A stretch of DNA of 64,000 bases from Lewinellaceae bacterium (GCA_020636105.1 JACJYL010000001.1:2480001-2544000); one strand, 5' to 3'. Positions 1 through 8,635 are shown, counted from the stretch's first letter. Numbers and translations: made by a program. Notes: generated from the letters alone by a model not told the origin.

Positions 1-1812
1 AGTTTTTCTTTTAATAAAAAGAGTAATTTTGAGGAGTTCGATAAAGTTATAAATGGGAACCTCCATTAAATCATTCTCTGAATATTTATTCATAAGCGGT
101 TTTAGATGATCCAAAATTTCATCCACCAATTGTTCAGGTTTATCCTTTTGCAAAGACCTCTTTAAAAGTCTTTTCATTTCATGTTCTGCAAGAGATACCA
201 GCATGAGGTTATGAAGTTCTCCTTCAAGTAATCGTCCATTATTATCAGCAAGTTGATAAAGTTCTCTTTCAAGATTTCGGATAAATGTTTCTGAAAAATT
301 GGAGGTTGAATTTGGTTCCGGTTTAGTCAAATGTTTGACAACTGCCTCAAGATGAATCAGATTTTGTGATTCATTGTTTTTCAGATCCCAGGGCAAAATG
401 GCTTCATGTGCTTCGCCTGAATGTTTTAAAGCAGCAATGGCAAGACGGTTTCGGCCTTCATCTTTTGCCTTTTTTTCCATTTCCCGGGTTTTTTGAAGCA
501 CAAAATGGAGTGGAGATTTATAATGCGCAATGACAACTCCCGCCGAGAAGGTAAAATCAAATCCTTCTGTAATTTGATCTTTGAATTTTGTTTTTACTTT
601 TTGATTAACATCGACTTCAAAACTATTTCTCAAATCCTTTAATACTTCGAATAATGCGTTTAAATTAATAAGCCCGAGGAAATCATCTCCACCGGCATAA
701 ATGGTTTTACCTTTGGGTTCATTTAGAAATTGTTTACTTTTTTTTGCAAACTTCCCCAGTAATTCGGAAACATTTTCCTGAAAAAATTCTAATTCATGTT
801 GATGTTCCTTTTTTAAATATTTCCCGCCCATTATTTGCCCCATGTGATCTCCGTCAAATACAATTAATGCATAATATTTGGGAAGTTCCTTTTCTCCAAA
901 GATCCGTTTATGGTGTTCTGTAATGGAGTCCAAACCAGTAGCCTCCAATACTTTTTTCAATCCATGTTTTTTAAAATATTTTTCAGTTAAATTTTCGGCA
1001 TAACATAGTTGTTCATCAAACAGACGACCACCATTAAAGAGAAGTTTGTAACTATTATATTCTGATTCATTAATGTGTTCTTTCAAATAATGGGATAAAG
1101 CAATGCCTGCTGTAGAAACAAATGACGGTTTTTTAAAGAAGTCATCACTATAATTCCTTTTCATGAAGGAAACTGCACTTAATCCTTCATTTTCATTCAT
1201 CCATGAGTCATCTGTGTCTAATTCAATACCTCCGTTGAAATTGGAATATATTGATTTGGAACCCTCACCAAAAAACAAAGCATTATTGACTCCATCCAGG
1301 CTACATTTTCGCCCTTTTTCAGGAATTTGATTGAAAGACCTTATATTCTTTATCCCCCCTAATGAAGCTTCAATTTTGTGATAGGCATCATAATAACTGA
1401 CATCCTCGGGATAAAAAAGCCAAAATATTTCAAGATGATTTTTTACTTGTTGATCATAATTTTTCCTGAAATCAGGGGTGATTTTTGATTTGGTCAGCCT
1501 GATTTTTTTCAAAGCCTGATCCGAAATATCATTAAAAGATAATCTGACCGATTCCTCAATTTTGTTTCCAATTTCTGCCAATTTCTGATCATCACTTTCT
1601 GCTATTTTACCAACAAATCTATTGGGGAGTGATTCCACTCCTTCAACCACTTGAGGTACAATAATTTTGATACCTTCTTGTCTAGCTGTTTCCATGGCCA
1701 CATTACAAAGTCTGGAAAGTATTTTACTCCCTGCATACAAGTCTAGGTTTTTCCGTGCCTGGGCAATAAAGGATTGTACGGGGCCGATGGTGAAAAGGAA
1801 TAGGTTATTCAT
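1..1812 (-). CDS. cmr2: Cas10/Cmr2, large subunit of a type III-B CRISPR effector (3' end cut by window edge)
   Basis: Reading the minus strand from the ATG at 1812 gives an open frame of 604 codons that leaves the window without a stop. The protein opens with NNLFLFTIGPVQSFIAQARK, the conserved Cmr2 segment. A first palm motif (FDGDHMG) and a cyclase motif GGDDF (codons 374-378, bases 679-693) follow, then an AGVVIAHYKSPL-type segment. All are hallmarks of Cas10, the scaffold and cyclic-oligoadenylate synthase of type III complexes. The last visible residues resemble the C-terminal helix of the family, so little is probably missing. In HD-bearing homologues the GPVQSFI motif follows an N-terminal HD nuclease; here it is at residue 9, so the HD domain is absent. 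An in-frame TAA and three codons separate it from the upstream HEPN gene, giving a 9-bp gap. Remaining cmr genes presumably lie to the left. Confidence 0.93.
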   Translation of the reverse strand, partial: MNNLFLFTIGPVQSFIAQARKNLDLYAGSKILSRLCNVAMETARQEGIKIIVPQVVEGVESLPNRFVGKIAESDDQKLAEIGNKIEESVRLSFNDISDQALKKIRLTKSKITPDFRKNYDQQVKNHLEIFWLFYPEDVSYYDAYHKIEASLGGIKNIRSFNQIPEKGRKCSLDGVNNALFFGEGSKSIYSNFNGGIELDTDDSWMNENEGLSAVSFMKRNYSDDFFKKPSFVSTAGIALSHYLKEHINESEYNSYKLLFNGGRLFDEQLCYAENLTEKYFKKHGLKKVLEATGLDSITEHHKRIFGEKELPKYYALIVFDGDHMGQIMGGKYLKKEHQHELEFFQENVSELLGKFAKKSKQFLNEPKGKTIYAGGDDFLGLINLNALFEVLKDLRNSFEVDVNQKVKTKFKDQITEGFDFTFSAGVVIAHYKSPLHFVLQKTREMEKKAKDEGRNRLAIAALKHSGEAHEAILPWDLKNNESQNLIHLEAVVKHLTKPEPNSTSNFSETFIRNLERELYQLADNNGRLLEGELHNLMLVSLAEHEMKRLLKRSLQKDKPEQLVDEILDHLKPLMNKYSENDLMEVPIYNFIELLKITLFIKRKT

Positions 1813-1821
1813 TATTTTATT

Positions 1822-3321
1822 TTATTTTGATTGGCTTTCGAAAATCATATCTGGTTTTGATAGTAATTCTTTAATTCTATTGTTAATTTGGTTAAAGATA
1901 TTTGTACTTGGAAGTTCAAACCACTCAATCCATTTATAAAAAATTTTTGTATTTTCTTCATAGCCAAGCTGCACTTCATCCAGATAACTCAGATGTTTTT
2001 TAAAATAAAGCTCATTTTTATTTAAATCATCATGAATTTGTTCGTTTCGAGGATGGTTAATTGGAAGATATTCAGTACATATTTTTTTTAATTCCCCCTT
2101 CTCTTCTTCGTCGAAGCAAATAGAAAAAGTATCAATAATCTTTCTGTGTAATTCATTCTTTAATTTCTCCTGATCATCTAGTGCCTTTTTTATTTTATCC
2201 TTAATTTTTTGGATACCAAAAGGCACTCCTTTTTTATTAACATCCTTATCTGCTCCTATCGCTTTTAAGTAGGCTTCCATGAATTTTTGAATATTAACAA
2301 TGGCGTTGGCATAATTTCTGGTATAAATCAAATCTAATTGGGCCTTTGAGAGTAGTCGCATTAACCCAAGAAAGGTTTCTTCATCTTTTATGATAACCCC
2401 TTCAAATTTTTTATAAGATTTCAATAGTTGCTCTTCTATTTTAAGAGGCTCTATTAAAAAATGCCTATGTGTCCAGTTAAAATTAGTGGTATTTTCATAT
2501 AATTCTTTTGCGTAAGTTAATGATGAAGACAGAATTAGCTGTCCATATTCTTTTAATTTATCACTTGCTCTTGCGTAATTATATTCATTTAAGAGTTCTT
2601 CAATTGCATTGAATAAAAAGAACATTTTTGGTAAGAGATAATTATTGTTAATAATTAAATCGAATTCATGAATTTTATTTTTTATTATTTTAGATCTTTC
2701 TTCGTCTACAATATTCGAGTTTTCCAATACAAAATTCTTAAGAATCTTATAACTGTCACTTGTTTTAATGTAAGTGGATCTAACTGCTAATAAACTTGAA
2801 GAAACTGTATCCTTTAAAAAGTTTATAAAATCGTCTTTTACGAAGTCCAAGTAACTTTGGGGTGTTAAAACTTCTTTGTTAATTCTATCTTTTAATTGAA
2901 TTAAAAGATAGAGATTATTTTTTGTTGAATTGTATGCTTCGTTGATTGCATCACCAAATTCGGCGTGTAATGAGTTATAAATGAAATCTAATGAATATCT
3001 TCCTTTTTGTGTGAGCGACTTTATCTCAATGCAATTTGATTCTGTTTCTAAGTAGAAAAAATTTTCTTTTAAATCACAACTGTCAAGGAAAAAAAGTATT
3101 TCTTCTTCATTATAATGGCGTGATTTTAAAGTATTATTTAGCTTTTCATCAATTAGAAAAGCGTTTTCATAATTATGTTTTCCATTTTTAAAATAAAGGA
3201 TTCTATTTGAAGCAATGATATCTGAAACAAAACAATATGCAGTTAAATTTTTTAAAAGGTTTTCAACTCCTTCCGTATATCCGAAATAACATTGTTGTCT
3301 TTCAAGTTTTCTCATTACCAA
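1822..3321 (-). CDS. HEPN-motif protein of unknown family inside the type III-B operon
   Basis: A 499-residue, mostly charged and probably helical protein that I do not recognise as a named Cas family. Near the C-terminus it carries R425-N-E-Q-I-H430, which fits the R-x4-6-H catalytic signature of HEPN ribonucleases, in the R-N-x3-H form seen in Csm6/Csx1. Around it are helical segments (about 320-470), as expected for a HEPN fold. No signal peptide or membrane segment is visible. No CARF-like Rossmann motif is obvious in the N-terminal 300 residues, unlike Csm6/Csx1. Its start overlaps the end of the ATPase gene by 7 bp, and its stop is 9 bp before cmr2, so it is almost certainly cotranscribed with both. 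Inference: a candidate RNase effector or toxin controlled by the ATPase and/or the Cas10 signal. A purely structural role is possible. Confidence 0.6.
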   Translation of the reverse strand: MVMRKLERQQCYFGYTEGVENLLKNLTAYCFVSDIIASNRILYFKNGKHNYENAFLIDEKLNNTLKSRHYNEEEILFFLDSCDLKENFFYLETESNCIEIKSLTQKGRYSLDFIYNSLHAEFGDAINEAYNSTKNNLYLLIQLKDRINKEVLTPQSYLDFVKDDFINFLKDTVSSSLLAVRSTYIKTSDSYKILKNFVLENSNIVDEERSKIIKNKIHEFDLIINNNYLLPKMFFLFNAIEELLNEYNYARASDKLKEYGQLILSSSLTYAKELYENTTNFNWTHRHFLIEPLKIEEQLLKSYKKFEGVIIKDEETFLGLMRLLSKAQLDLIYTRNYANAIVNIQKFMEAYLKAIGADKDVNKKGVPFGIQKIKDKIKKALDDQEKLKNELHRKIIDTFSICFDEEEKGELKKICTEYLPINHPRNEQIHDDLNKNELYFKKHLSYLDEVQLGYEENTKIFYKWIEWFELPSTNIFNQINNRIKELLSKPDMIFESQSK

Positions 3322-4778
3322 CTTTCCTTTAATGTTTCCAACCTGTTTTTTAATATTATTCTAAAAGTGCTCTCGTCTGGCAAAAGGAGATGTATCATAT
3401 TAAATGAATTTTCAGCACCTATTATATCTTTGATCTTACAAGCATCATAAAATTCATCAACAAGCTCTAAATATTTTTTCCCGTAGTGTTGTTTCAATCC
3501 TAAATGAGATAATATTTGTTCTATTTTCCAACCTCCTAATGGAGGGATTTTTGTTAGATTTCCGGCGTTTAATCTATAAATTATTCCATTTACTCCTTGT
3601 AATACTATTGGACTATGAGTTGTAATAATGAATTGAACTTTTGGAAATAAATCCATAAGTTTTGGTAAGATTTTGCTTTGCCATTTAGGATGTAAATGCA
3701 AGTCTATTTCATCAATTAATACGATTCCTTTACCTTGTAACAATGGATTATTATCTGTCACTCCAGACATTCCTTTTAATTTGGGATTTGCAGTAATTAA
3801 CCGCATCGCTAAATCAGAAACTAAGGCAAAAAGATTTTTTTCTCCTGAAGACATTTGTGAAATGTCAATTGTTTCTTTTTCAAAATGTGAATCTTTCAAA
3901 ATAACCTTGTCTATTACCAAGGCTTCGTAGCTGGTATGGTAATCAATTCTAAGATTTTTAAAATATTGCTCAGTATCACTAAATACTTCAATAATGGCAT
4001 TGTTTATTAGATCTATCTCGTATTGGATTTGTGTAATTAATCCAACTTTATACCTTCTATTGTACCAGTCAAAAAAATCGTTGAATGTAAATCGCCCTGG
4101 AATTAGAGAACCCCTATATATTTCTTTAAATCTATCATCCATAAGAAAATCTGAAGTGGAGTCCTCAAAGTTGGTGTTGATTGAGTTGCCGCCATAATAA
4201 ACGAGAATAGGCAAGCTATCTTCCCCATCATTTCGAAAAGATTTATGAAAATCTATATAAAAAGCAGTAAAGGCGTCTAAACTCTCATTCGAAAGTTCTT
4301 TTTTTGAGGCATGGCTTAATTCTTTTTTTATGTTGGGAAGAAATGAGGTTCCTTCTTTTTCAATTTTGTTAATATTCAACCCAATTATTGAAGTCGCGGT
4401 TATTTGCCTATTAAAAAAATCTGGTTCATTTTCCGGGACTTGATTATTATTTTCATTTTCTTCTTCTTCAAATTTTGGATAAGTAAGAAGAAAATTTGCC
4501 TTTGTATTAGAAATTAGAGTTCCATTTTTTATATCAGACTTTTTAAAATTAGATTTTGGAGAATCGTCTAATAATATGTGTTGTAAAAAAAAACGTAAAT
4601 GTTCCGATATTACATCTAAAATTGTGCTTTTTCCAGCACCATTATCTCCAATAATAGCTGTTAAACGTTCATGGAAATTAAGCTGCAATGACGTAAATCC
4701 TCGAAAATTTTGTAATCTGATTTCATCTAATCTTATATCATATCTATTAGGCTCTATTATATCTTTAGGGGTCATCAT
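3315..4778 (-). CDS. AAA/RecF-like (OLD/PtuA-type) ATPase embedded between cmr1 and cmr2
   Basis: A 487-residue ABC/SMC-like ATPase. It has an N-terminal RLQNFRGF strand typical of RecF-like proteins and a Walker A GDNGAGKST at residues 44-52. An ABC signature-like SSGEKN lies near 309, and a Walker B VLIDEIDLHLHP near 350-362 is followed by a TTHSP switch near 387. The roughly 250-residue insert between Walker A and the signature has a low-complexity acidic/Asn patch and no recognisable nuclease or Toprim domain. Such ATPases are sensors or regulators in defence systems such as Septu, OLD and PrrC/RloC. Its start overlaps the cmr1 stop in an ATGA arrangement, and its end overlaps the HEPN gene by 7 bp, so translation is likely coupled to the Cmr genes. 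A second ATG is directly adjacent (MM). The ATPase call is firm; the role is inferred. Confidence 0.85.
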   Translation of the reverse strand: MMTPKDIIEPNRYDIRLDEIRLQNFRGFTSLQLNFHERLTAIIGDNGAGKSTILDVISEHLRFFLQHILLDDSPKSNFKKSDIKNGTLISNTKANFLLTYPKFEEEENENNNQVPENEPDFFNRQITATSIIGLNINKIEKEGTSFLPNIKKELSHASKKELSNESLDAFTAFYIDFHKSFRNDGEDSLPILVYYGGNSINTNFEDSTSDFLMDDRFKEIYRGSLIPGRFTFNDFFDWYNRRYKVGLITQIQYEIDLINNAIIEVFSDTEQYFKNLRIDYHTSYEALVIDKVILKDSHFEKETIDISQMSSGEKNLFALVSDLAMRLITANPKLKGMSGVTDNNPLLQGKGIVLIDEIDLHLHPKWQSKILPKLMDLFPKVQFIITTHSPIVLQGVNGIIYRLNAGNLTKIPPLGGWKIEQILSHLGLKQHYGKKYLELVDEFYDACKIKDIIGAENSFNMIHLLLPDESTFRIILKNRLETLKESW

Positions 4779-5647
4779 AAAATACTGTTTTTAAATTCTT
4801 CCTGTAAAACCGGATCGATATTTCTATGAGATCGGTCAGGTACGGTATTTAATGTTGTAATAATGGGACGGAGTTCATTATTGGCTTCAAGGGCTGAAAC
4901 ATAAATTGGCGATGCGAACCGTCCTCTGAAGGCGTGTCCGATGGAAGGCTCATATGAATATTTATTGTCCTCATCAAATTTAAAGTCATGCGTTTTTTGA
5001 CTTATGTGTTTTACCAAATTTGGGTGGTTTGTTTTGCCAATTTCTATCGATTGTACCCATGGATACAATTCCATTCTACCGCTGAAGTTATTATAAATTC
5101 CACTTGGTTTAAGTAAAAAGTGTTTGGACAGTTCCGATATATAGTGGTGAATTCCCTCTAAATTTTGAGGCATATTAAACAAAGCTTCATCCTCTTTTAA
5201 TATCTTAACACTGCCCATGCCTCTCCTTACTCGCTTACCAAAACCACCTAAAACACAGGTCAGGATAAATAAGGATCGGAATGTTTCCCTTTGGTTTTTA
5301 TCCATAAACATTAAACAGATCTTAAAATGCTCCCCTGTTTCAATGGCATTCTGAGTCATAAATCCTTTATGTGGCACAGGTTTTCCACCATGGTCAATCT
5401 TTAAATTTTCCACAAAAGGCACTTGAATTATCAATTGACTTCGGTTAGATTTTTTATCACCTGTGCCTCCAAACAATTCGCCTTCTGTTTCTTTTAGTTT
5501 ATTTAACCCCAAATGCCCATTCAAAGCCCGCCACCAAAACCTCAAAGCCCCCTTAATACTAGGCGCCCTCAATTCCGGAGTCTGTCCATCCGCTCCTGCC
5601 AAAAACATAGGCGTTATCGTTTCACATTCAAATGTTATTTTTTCCAT
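4775..5647 (-). CDS. cmr1: Type III-B RAMP protein Cmr1
   Basis: A 290-residue RAMP superfamily protein. Residues 9-44 contain the Cmr1 family pattern: TPMFLAGADG, then ELRAPSIKGALRFWWRAL. A GKRVRRGMGSV glycine/arginine-rich loop near 140 is the RAMP G-rich loop. Cmr1 sits at the head of the Cmr complex near the 3' end of the crRNA and contributes to target RNA binding. The gene follows cas6 by 80 bp and overlaps the ATPase start by 4 bases. Length fits short bacterial Cmr1 proteins. Confidence 0.9.
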   Translation of the reverse strand: MEKITFECETITPMFLAGADGQTPELRAPSIKGALRFWWRALNGHLGLNKLKETEGELFGGTGDKKSNRSQLIIQVPFVENLKIDHGGKPVPHKGFMTQNAIETGEHFKICLMFMDKNQRETFRSLFILTCVLGGFGKRVRRGMGSVKILKEDEALFNMPQNLEGIHHYISELSKHFLLKPSGIYNNFSGRMELYPWVQSIEIGKTNHPNLVKHISQKTHDFKFDEDNKYSYEPSIGHAFRGRFASPIYVSALEANNELRPIITTLNTVPDRSHRNIDPVLQEEFKNSIL

Positions 5648-5698
5648 TTTTCCATTGTTTTATTTTATACAAACCCAAGATCCCTCGCTCACTCGCCA

Positions 5699-5736
5699 CT
5701 TTAGTCTTTAACCTTTAGTCTTTTACTTTAATCTTT
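5699..5736. repeat. Three short direct repeats at the cas6/cmr1 junction
   Basis: The 11-mer CTTTAGTCTTT occurs at 5699-5709 and 5713-5723. A one-mismatch copy (CTTTAATCTTT) lies at 5726-5736, overlapping the last cas6 codons. The period is 13-14 bp. It is too short and spacer-poor to be a CRISPR array; it may be replication slippage in the 80-bp intergenic segment. Confidence 0.5.
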
Positions 5737-6399
5737 TATTCCCTTCACAATCCCAAATCCCACACTACTCCCCTTACCAATCCCCACATAATCCGGCAGG
5801 GATACATTGCTCTTAAAATTCACGGAAATGCCCAAAAGGTTTCTTCCCTTGAATTCCAGCTCGCGCATCTGTTTTATTTTGGTGATCTCCACGATGAGTT
5901 TGTCCTCCACAAACCACTGGATGCCTTTGGCCATGGACAGCAGGTTGCCGGTGAGGATCTTGTTGAGCATTTCCAACTGTTCTTTCTCTGTTTCCAGGGA
6001 ATCGTAAAGGGCGTGGTTCTTTTGATTGAGTGGCAGCCAGTTGAGCAGGGAGTAATGGAACAGGTTATTCCATGTTTGTACCTGGTGGTAGTGCATTTTG
6101 ATGTCCTCAATTTCAAAGCAACGCACCTCGTGGCCTATCCGCAAATCCATATTCTGGTTTTGCAGGAGGTAGTGGATATCGTCCGTACCTTCGTTGAGGC
6201 AGATGATGCTCGCCTTTTTTTCGGTGACTTTGTACTGTATCAGCGGGTAGCGATACAGGAATCCTTTTTCTTCCTGGTGGTTGTGAAAAAGGCTCGATTC
6301 TCTTTGGGTTTTTTCGATAACGGCCGCCCTGAAAAAGGGGATTTCGTTAGGGAACACGTTTTGAGAGAACCGGATACTGAGGTATCTGATCTTTGGCAT
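5728..6399 (-). CDS. cas6: Cas6-family CRISPR pre-crRNA endoribonuclease
   Basis: A 223-residue protein with the layout of the Bacteroidota Cas6 group (Cas6b-like). An N-terminal ferredoxin-like half contains LFHNHQ (H39 and H41, plausible catalytic histidines) and the conserved YRYPLIQYK. A C-terminal half ends in GIGKGSSVGFGIVKG, the glycine-rich loop of Cas6/RAMP proteins. Cas6 cuts pre-crRNA in the repeat to give the crRNAs loaded on Cmr complexes. It is the first gene of the minus-strand type III operon and is divergent from the WYL regulator, with 113 bp between them. No CRISPR array is seen here, so the array it serves is elsewhere. Its presence argues that the locus is self-sufficient for crRNA processing. 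Confidence 0.83.
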   Translation of the reverse strand: MPKIRYLSIRFSQNVFPNEIPFFRAAVIEKTQRESSLFHNHQEEKGFLYRYPLIQYKVTEKKASIICLNEGTDDIHYLLQNQNMDLRIGHEVRCFEIEDIKMHYHQVQTWNNLFHYSLLNWLPLNQKNHALYDSLETEKEQLEMLNKILTGNLLSMAKGIQWFVEDKLIVEITKIKQMRELEFKGRNLLGISVNFKSNVSLPDYVGIGKGSSVGFGIVKGIKD

Positions 6400-6468
6400 G
6401 TTATTCGGGTTTTAAGGGTCCCTTGTGCGTTCAAGATTATTATACGGATACAATAATAAAATTGTTTC

Positions 6469-6485
6469 ACGCAATGTATTTGCGT
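6469..6485. promoter_or_regulatory. Inverted repeat ACGCAA-N5-TTGCGT, candidate operator
   Basis: A perfect 6-bp inverted repeat with a 5-bp spacer lies in the 113-bp divergent region between cas6 and the WYL regulator. It ends 7 bp before a -7-like box of the WYL gene. Size and symmetry suit a dimeric HTH regulator. Binding by the adjacent WYL protein, with autoregulation and/or control of the cas operon, is inference. Confidence 0.45.
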
Positions 6486-6491
6486 TTTTAG

Positions 6492-6499
6492 TATTTTTG
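6492..6499 (+). promoter_or_regulatory. Bacteroidota-type -7 box (TATTTTTG) of the WYL gene
   Basis: TATTTTTG matches the TAnnTTTG consensus and lies 13 bp before the WYL start codon, implying a very short leader. No good TTTG box is found at the expected 19-21 bp upstream; that position is partly occupied by the inverted repeat. Confidence 0.45.
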
Positions 6500-6512
6500 T
6501 AAAAAAACATCT

Positions 6513-7523
6513 ATGCCCAAAAACAAATCTGCTGCCTATCGGTACCGACTCATAGACAGTGCCCTCCGTAATACGGGTAGGAAATGGACCTTTGAAGCCT
6601 TACTCGATTATGTTCAGGAGAAACTTTACGAAAACTACGATGTCCAGGGGTGCAGCCAAAGAACCCTCGAAAACGACATTGCCCTCATGAGGAAAGCTTC
6701 TCCCGAAGGGTTCAACGCTCCCATAAAGCGGGCTAAAGGATACATATTTTATGCTGATCCTGATTATTCAATTCACAACCAGCCACTTATCGAAAGTGAT
6801 ATAAAAACTTTACAGGCAGCACTTGATGTTTTGGAGCAGTTTAAAGGTTTACCTCATGCGGGACAAATTCTGCAAATAGTAGAAAAAGTGAAAGGCGTTC
6901 TTAAAATGCCCGAAAAGACGCGGTCCGAGAATATTATTTTTTTCGAACACAATGATGACCTGGTGGGGCTAAACTGGTTGGAGCCGCTTGTTAACCAGAT
7001 CCGGAATAAAAATGAGCTGAAAATAATTTATCATCCTTTTTATGAAGAAAATTCGAGTGAGCTCATTTTCCATCCATTTTTTTTGCAGGAATTTAATAAC
7101 AGATGGTATGTTATTGGATTGAATGTCAATGAAAATATTAACTGGGTGCTGGCCCTGGACAGGATAAAGGAATTAGCGCCCACAGGAAAAAAGATAACTT
7201 CATCCGGCCCCGTTTCCGGGGGGAAATATTTTGAAAACGTAATTGGGGTCACCATACCCAATGGCCACCCTATTGAAACCATTAAATTGAAACTGTCTTC
7301 CCTGAGAGCACCTTATGTGGTTACCAAACCTATGCACCACTCTCAAAAGGTCCTGGCCACCGAAACTTCAGGAGCCGTGACCATTGAACTCAAAATGATC
7401 TTAAACCGGGAACTTAAAGCCGAATTACTCAGTTTCGGACCTGATATCGAGGTTTTATCACCGGAAAGACTACGGGAAGAGATGAAGTCTTTATTGGAGC
7501 AGGCCGGCAAATTGTATGGGTGA
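6513..7523 (+). CDS. WYL-domain transcriptional regulator divergent from the type III CRISPR operon
   Basis: A 336-residue protein with an N-terminal HTH of the YafY/HTH_11 type (about residues 8-75; CSQRTLENDIALMRK reads as a recognition helix). A linker follows, then a WYL domain around 150-235 with the diagnostic NRWYVIGL segment, and a WYL C-terminal extension (LLSFGPDIEVLSPERLREEM). WYL proteins sense ligands, probably nucleic acid or nucleotides, and often regulate phage-defence loci, including CRISPR-Cas. Divergence from cas6 and the inverted repeat in between support a role in controlling this operon. This is inferred from context. Confidence 0.88.
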   Translation: MPKNKSAAYRYRLIDSALRNTGRKWTFEALLDYVQEKLYENYDVQGCSQRTLENDIALMRKASPEGFNAPIKRAKGYIFYADPDYSIHNQPLIESDIKTLQAALDVLEQFKGLPHAGQILQIVEKVKGVLKMPEKTRSENIIFFEHNDDLVGLNWLEPLVNQIRNKNELKIIYHPFYEENSSELIFHPFFLQEFNNRWYVIGLNVNENINWVLALDRIKELAPTGKKITSSGPVSGGKYFENVIGVTIPNGHPIETIKLKLSSLRAPYVVTKPMHHSQKVLATETSGAVTIELKMILNRELKAELLSFGPDIEVLSPERLREEMKSLLEQAGKLYG

Positions 7524-7772
7524 TTGTTGTTCGGGTTTAATAAGTCTGTTTAAAAAACCCTTTTTGAATATACATAATGATAAAGAAATCCATAAACCCT
7601 TTTTCGGCAACGATTGCTATTGGATTGGAGTCGGGCTATGACAATGCATATTCTGATCTCACAGGTTCTTTGGCATGGCCTTCCACAGGCCATAGTCCGG
7701 GAACCTAACCGCATTTATGTCTGACCCGATTTTGACGATTGAAATGATCCCGCTAAAAAAACAGATAGGTGT

Positions 7773-8624
7773 CTATTTTTCAGAAAGGTGGATGATTTTT
7801 CTACTCAAAAGAATGTCCCGGCCAATGATCTTCATCCATAAAATCCCCATGGGCAATCCGTCCATTTCCAGACTGATATGGCTGGAAAACACAGGTTTCT
7901 CCACCAACAATTCCCCCGTTAACGACCTTATTTCAAGCAATACAGGATAGGTAATCGACGGAGTCTTTATTGCTATGTTTAAATTATCCCCGGCCGGATT
8001 GGGGTAAACCAAAACGGCATCAGAAGGCACAACTTCGGCTACCTCATTCACTTCATCACAATCCACTATTTCATACCCGGAAATATAGGAGTACCCTTCA
8101 CAATTGATTGAAGGGCCCGAAGAATACATGCCAAAACCTTCAATAAATCCTTCACATGGGGCGCAGCCGAAATCTATAAATTTTGCGGTCTGCCCCCAGA
8201 ATTCTATATACCGGACGGTATCAACCACCTGCTGGCCCCAACCGTTGTGTAAGAAAAAAGTATCTCCCTGTTCAAGCGTATAATCGATGAGCAGCAATTC
8301 TTCCAGGTTCTCATCGGCTTCCGGAAGAAAGTAGATCTTCCTTTCCGAGGTGTCTTCCCTGACATACGATACGGCCCCGCATTCATTCAGTCCTGTGGAA
8401 GAGGTTCCTCTAAGCAAGACGTATTGCTTTTCGTTGATTTCAACCGTATCGCAGGTCACCAAAAGGTATCCGTAATTGTAATTATTCATTCCAGCACCGA
8501 TCTCGATTTCCCATTTCGCCCCTGGTTTGAGGGTGGGATCATAGGCCGTCTGGCCATAAAGGATATTTAAAGACCAGAAGATCAATACTAAAAATAAAAA
8601 ATAATTTTTGCCCGTAAATTTCAT
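7773..8624 (-). CDS. Secreted protein with T9SS type A sorting domain
   Basis: The ATG at 8624 is the best start: it opens a 283-residue protein with a signal peptide (MKFTGKNYFLFLVLIFWSLN, cleavage near YGQ). The longer frame would run into the neighbouring hydrolase gene. The mature part is a roughly 160-residue beta-rich domain with several cysteines (CGAVSY, CAPCEG, NCEGY) that I do not recognise. The last 75 residues (VYPNPAGDNLNI to LLSRKIIHL) form a Por secretion-system C-terminal sorting domain, so the product should be exported and anchored or released by T9SS. It is 11 bp downstream of the aspartoacylase-like gene, but a functional link is unproven. Confidence 0.82.
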   Translation of the reverse strand: MKFTGKNYFLFLVLIFWSLNILYGQTAYDPTLKPGAKWEIEIGAGMNNYNYGYLLVTCDTVEINEKQYVLLRGTSSTGLNECGAVSYVREDTSERKIYFLPEADENLEELLLIDYTLEQGDTFFLHNGWGQQVVDTVRYIEFWGQTAKFIDFGCAPCEGFIEGFGMYSSGPSINCEGYSYISGYEIVDCDEVNEVAEVVPSDAVLVYPNPAGDNLNIAIKTPSITYPVLLEIRSLTGELLVEKPVFSSHISLEMDGLPMGILWMKIIGRDILLSRKIIHLSEK

Positions 8625-8635
8625 AAGCCATGATT

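Noticed and set aside
5699..5736. CRISPR leader or mini-array near cas6
   Set aside because: The repeats are 11 bp with 2-3 bp between them, far too short for CRISPR repeats and spacers.
7675..7693. ATGGCCT-TCCAC-AGGCCAT hairpin between the WYL gene and the T9SS gene
   Set aside because: A perfect 7-bp stem, but without a T-run and about 150 bp after the WYL stop; not enough to call a terminator.
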